Positions 12,444 to 15,388 of a stretch of DNA of 15,388 bases are shown piece after piece (within the stretch, counting starts at the first letter, position 1; every line of letters starts with the position of its first letter). Under the pieces are notes generated by a model. That model was not told the origin of the DNA and did not search any database. It was given only the letters and a program-made list of their open reading frames with translations. Position numbers and translations under genes: made by a program. The DNA is from CAG-882 sp050874385 (GTDB taxonomy: Bacteria > Bacillota > Clostridia > Lachnospirales > Lachnospiraceae), in assembly GCA_050874385.1 (NCBI GenBank), contig JBNMKO010000080.1:1-15388 (forward strand). The letters run 5' to 3'.

Positions 12444-14681
12444 CTACCATTTTTTCTTTCCAGCCGCCATCCGCACCACGATAGACAGACCAACCGCCAC
12501 AACAAGCGCATACACCACCATGCTTATCGTAAGGCTCGCGCCCGTCTCAAAGTAGCACTGAAAAAAGCTGAAATATTTTACAACAGATATTTTTTCCAAC
12601 TGCTTAAAACCTAAAAGATATAAAAGCTGAGGCAGCATAACCGACAAGCCGGCGACATAGCTCTGCCCCGGACTTAACCTTGCCGTCAGTCTGCTCACTA
12701 TAATTCCGAGACAACAGCTTCCAGTCAGCAGAATAATTATATATCCCACCAGAAAAACTATTATCGGCGGATTTACAATAAAATCCTTAAACATATCAAG
12801 GCTCTTTATCGGCGCATCAAACTGGGCTAACTTGTACACCTTGATAAGCTTATGTATGTAAACCGAATATGACGCCACGCCAAAGGCAAACACCACTGTC
12901 ACACCCGCCAATATCTTTTTTATAAGCCACTGCTTTCTGTTTTTGTAGGAGTTGGCAATTCTGTAGACCTCACTTTTCTTCTCGTAAGGCATAAAACAGC
13001 AGAATACCACGATGGCCATAAGCACATTCATAAGGCACAACATTTTCCAGTTCCCCGTCTCATTTGTGCGAAATGCCGCAACGTACTCGTAAGGCTTCAC
13101 GACAACCGCCTTGTTGCCCTTGTCAGCCTGTTCCTTTAAATAGTCTATATTTGAGCGTATCGCATTTATGGCAGAGGTTCTGTAATTGTATATATTAGCC
13201 TCATTTGGCTTATTCATGTCGAGCCCGGCAATAGTCACATTATAATCATTGAGATATTCATCGTACACTTTTTCAAGCTCGTCCCCGTACTGCAAACCCT
13301 TAGCCGCCTCGTAATAGCCCGACATATAGCTTGTAAATATCTCATATAAAACCTCCGGCCCCACATTCAGCCTTCCCACCATATAGATAAGAATAATAAA
13401 TATCACGGCAACCTTCTGTGACACAAGAAGCTTGTACAACTCCTTGAAAAATGCCGGAACACCCGCACTGATACTCATAACCTTCTCACCGCAGCGTATG
13501 ATAAACAACTCAAGTCTGTTGCTTCTTCCTGTATAATACTGCTTCACATACTTGTAACCGTTCAGATACATAAACAAAGCTATGATAACCGCCGACAATA
13601 TTCTTGTTGATGCAGGCAGATTGACTATCATGCCAAAATACCCCCAGTTATGGTAGGCGAGTGTTTTCATAGGGAAGAAAAGATAATAAAGATTTACATA
13701 ATAAAACAGTCTCACAAAACTCTTTGACGGTATCAGAATATGCAGCAGCACGCCCACCGCACACACAATTATAAAAACAAAGATACCTATATTAAAGTTT
13801 TTAAAAAATGACAGCACATACCAGAATATCGCTCCCAGCGCAACCGAAAATATCGTGCCTGTAAGAGCCATATTGACCACAAACTGCAACCTCGTCATAG
13901 TTCCCGTGGTGAGAAACATCGACTTGTCAAAGCAGGCTGCCGCGTTAAGCCCCTCATAACCGCCATAGATATTCAACAGTATAATCGCTGACACAAAGTA
14001 GAATAAAAAATTGATAATCAAAGACCCTACAGCCAGAATAAAACATCTCTTGACATACAAGTGAATACGCCCATGCCTTGAAGCGTGGATAATCTGGTAC
14101 AGACCGTTCTTTTTCTCACTGAAAAATTCGTATATCAGAATAAACACCAGACACAGCACAAATATATGTATGTACTCATATTGCATCAGCTTTTCAAGCC
14201 ACACACCATTACTCATTTTTATATCGGCTGACGCTGTTTTGTCGATATCCTTTATCGTCTTTACAAGATTGTGATACTCAAAGCTGCTTTTTTTGTAAAG
14301 CCCCGATGACAAAATCTTCTCAGCCGTAGTCCGTCTGCTTAAAAGTTCATCCTTAAATCCGTCCGCATAATCTGCTGCCGACATGAGTAATTCCCTCGCT
14401 GTGTTGGCAACAATAAGCTCATCCGTGACATTCTCATACGGTCCCTTTGTCGGCAGTCCATGCGCATCAAAGTAAGCCTGTACGGCATTTGATGCACTCT
14501 CGCCAAACGAAGCCTGATTGCCGTCGGAATATGCGGCTGTCCTGCGCACAAGCTCATCATATACAGCGTACACCCCATCGTCGTCATGGTAGGTATTTTT
14601 TATTATACATACATTCACAAACAACAGCACAACAAGCGCGGCAATAAACCGTATATTAAAACATCTTTTTATCTCCTGCAT
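12444..14681 (-). CDS. Large ABC-2 type permease with duplicated 6-TM halves
   Basis: This integral membrane protein has about 745 residues and 12 likely helices. Half 1 (to about residue 400) has one helix near 14-30, an extracytoplasmic domain near 31-170, then five helices (172-189, 215-240, 268-292, 298-318, 360-378). Half 2 repeats the plan: a helix near 423-440, an outer domain near 441-548, then five helices (550-566, 590-611, 640-662, 676-693, 716-738). After the second helix of each half, similar cytoplasmic loops occur: FSEKKNGLYQII (about 189-200) and MPYEKKSEVYRI (about 566-577). It probably forms the whole transmembrane part for the ATPase downstream. I prefer the ATG at 14681, because GGAGGGG (14688-14694) directly abuts the earlier ATG at 14687. 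Residue numbers count from 14687. The substrate is unknown. Confidence 0.85.
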   Translation of the reverse strand: MQEIKRCFNIRFIAALVVLLFVNVCIIKNTYHDDDGVYAVYDELVRRTAAYSDGNQASFGESASNAVQAYFDAHGLPTKGPYENVTDELIVANTARELLMSAADYADGFKDELLSRRTTAEKILSSGLYKKSSFEYHNLVKTIKDIDKTASADIKMSNGVWLEKLMQYEYIHIFVLCLVFILIYEFFSEKKNGLYQIIHASRHGRIHLYVKRCFILAVGSLIINFLFYFVSAIILLNIYGGYEGLNAAACFDKSMFLTTGTMTRLQFVVNMALTGTIFSVALGAIFWYVLSFFKNFNIGIFVFIIVCAVGVLLHILIPSKSFVRLFYYVNLYYLFFPMKTLAYHNWGYFGMIVNLPASTRILSAVIIALFMYLNGYKYVKQYYTGRSNRLELFIIRCGEKVMSISAGVPAFFKELYKLLVSQKVAVIFIILIYMVGRLNVGPEVLYEIFTSYMSGYYEAAKGLQYGDELEKVYDEYLNDYNVTIAGLDMNKPNEANIYNYRTSAINAIRSNIDYLKEQADKGNKAVVVKPYEYVAAFRTNETGNWKMLCLMNVLMAIVVFCCFMPYEKKSEVYRIANSYKNRKQWLIKKILAGVTVVFAFGVASYSVYIHKLIKVYKLAQFDAPIKSLDMFKDFIVNPPIIVFLVGYIIILLTGSCCLGIIVSRLTARLSPGQSYVAGLSVMLPQLLYLLGFKQLEKISVVKYFSFFQCYFETGASLTISMVVYALVVAVGLSIVVRMAAGKKKW

Positions 14682-14704
14682 CTTCATCCCCTCCGCACTT
14701 TATA

Positions 14705-14758
14705 ATAGGTAACTGCACAACACCCAAATTTCACACATGGAGTTTTGCAATCACCTAT
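14705..14758. repeat. 13-bp inverted repeat before the large ABC permease gene
   Basis: ATAGGTAACTGCA (14705-14717) and TGCAATCACCTAT (14746-14758) are inverted copies with two mismatches, separated by 28 bases. As minus-strand RNA all 13 positions can pair, the two mismatches becoming G-U. The proximal arm ends ten bases from the GGAGGGG ribosome-binding site. It could be an operator or an RNA stem. No U-run follows, so it is not a terminator. I see no convincing promoter in the 133-base gap 14688-14820. Confidence 0.5.
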
Positions 14759-14820
14759 CAAAATTTACATTATCTTAGATTATTGCAAGACAACATGACA
14801 TTATTTGCATTTTTATTCTG

Positions 14821-15388
14821 CTAAGGCTCATAAGTGTATATCTGCTCCACATACACGTCCTCACCATTTACAAGCTTCTCCTTGTCAATCAACGCAACAG
14901 CCATATAGAAATCCTTGACACTCATGTCTCCATTAAGTTCTAAATCAAGAGCATTCGGTCCCATAGTAATCCCCTCAAATACATCTGTATATCCAAATGC
15001 AAGCACTATATATTTTCCACTTACACCATATACTTTTTTGGTAATGCTCAAGATATCCTCCTTAGATATTTGAGAATCTGGAAAGCGTTCCAATGTTGTT
15101 TCAAACTGCTTTAAAAAATCTTCGAGATATCTTAACTTCATTTCCCCTACCACGGTTCCATCTAATTTAGCAGCAACATACACCGACTCATCATCATCCG
15201 CATCCCAGAAATAGAGATACTCCCCATCGGTTGCAAGAGATACTATTTCATCTCTTACTTTACGATATATGACACTGCTCTCCCCCGATACTGGATTATA
15301 CTTTACAATTTTATCTGTCTCCCCCATATCCTCGTTTGAAGTCATTATATACATGTTTCCATCATTATCCATACACATATAATTTGCC
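14821..15388 (-). CDS. C-terminal part of a probable beta-propeller-like protein (partial)
   Basis: The frame is open to the window edge and ends in TAG at 14821-14823. About 188 C-terminal residues are visible, so any signal or lipoprotein peptide would lie outside. The first part carries short repeats of the kind found in propeller blades: MDNDGNMYIMTSNE, then IVKYNPVSGESSVIY, then LATDGEYLYFWDADDDE. The rest is mixed and acidic, ending in VYVEQIYTYEP. This resembles secreted Lachnospiraceae proteins of unknown function with DUF5050-like blades, but I do not recognise a named family. It lies 133 bases upstream of the large ABC operon on the same strand, with no clear terminator between, so co-expression is possible. 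Confidence 0.6.
   Translation of the reverse strand, partial: ANYMCMDNDGNMYIMTSNEDMGETDKIVKYNPVSGESSVIYRKVRDEIVSLATDGEYLYFWDADDDESVYVAAKLDGTVVGEMKLRYLEDFLKQFETTLERFPDSQISKEDILSITKKVYGVSGKYIVLAFGYTDVFEGITMGPNALDLELNGDMSVKDFYMAVALIDKEKLVNGEDVYVEQIYTYEP

Noticed and set aside
14682..14687. The upstream ATG for the large permease
   Set aside because: GGAGGGG touches this ATG with no spacing; the ATG six bases later has normal spacing.

Overview
The window looks like chromosomal DNA of a low-to-moderate GC Bacillota (Firmicutes), most likely a Lachnospiraceae-type Clostridia. This rests on the hrcA-grpE-dnaK order under a CIRCE operator, a T-box leader in front of pheST, strong Shine-Dalgarno sites, and codon use rich in AAG, CTT and TCA. 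The genus assignment is an inference. Every gene I accept is on the minus strand, so transcription runs from high to low coordinates.

Reading in the direction of transcription: (1) 15388-14821 is the 3' part of a probable beta-propeller-like protein that is cut by the window edge. (2) 14681-11523 is a two-gene ABC exporter: a 12-TM permease built from two similar halves, followed by its ATPase. An inverted repeat sits just before the permease. (3) 11522-10943 holds a consensus promoter with a possible 48-codon leaderless ORF, then a second promoter and a Phe T-box leader ending in a terminator. (4) 10942-7489 is pheS-pheT, closed by a strong terminator. (5) 7259-5845 is queA (TTG start) with a PilZ-domain protein, closed by a terminator. 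(6) 5658-4189 is a second small ABC pair (ATPase and 6-TM permease). A tandem direct repeat lies upstream of it and a 15-bp terminator follows it. (7) 3954-196 is the class I heat-shock operon hrcA-grpE-dnaK, with a TTGACA-N17-TATTTT promoter and a perfect CIRCE. The first three bases of the window are a start codon with a Shine-Dalgarno site, probably dnaJ.

Functionally the window mixes core housekeeping (chaperones and their repressor, Phe-tRNA synthetase, the queuosine enzyme QueA) with two ABC-2 type transporters of unknown substrate and one c-di-GMP effector candidate. I see no mobile element, CRISPR array, rRNA or tRNA. I did not find a clearly new multi-gene system. The most interesting unexplained signals are regulatory: the 21-bp-period direct repeat before the small ABC operon, the third CIRCE half-site inside the hrcA promoter, the orphan promoter with a leaderless small ORF after the large ABC operon, and the inverted repeat before the large permease.
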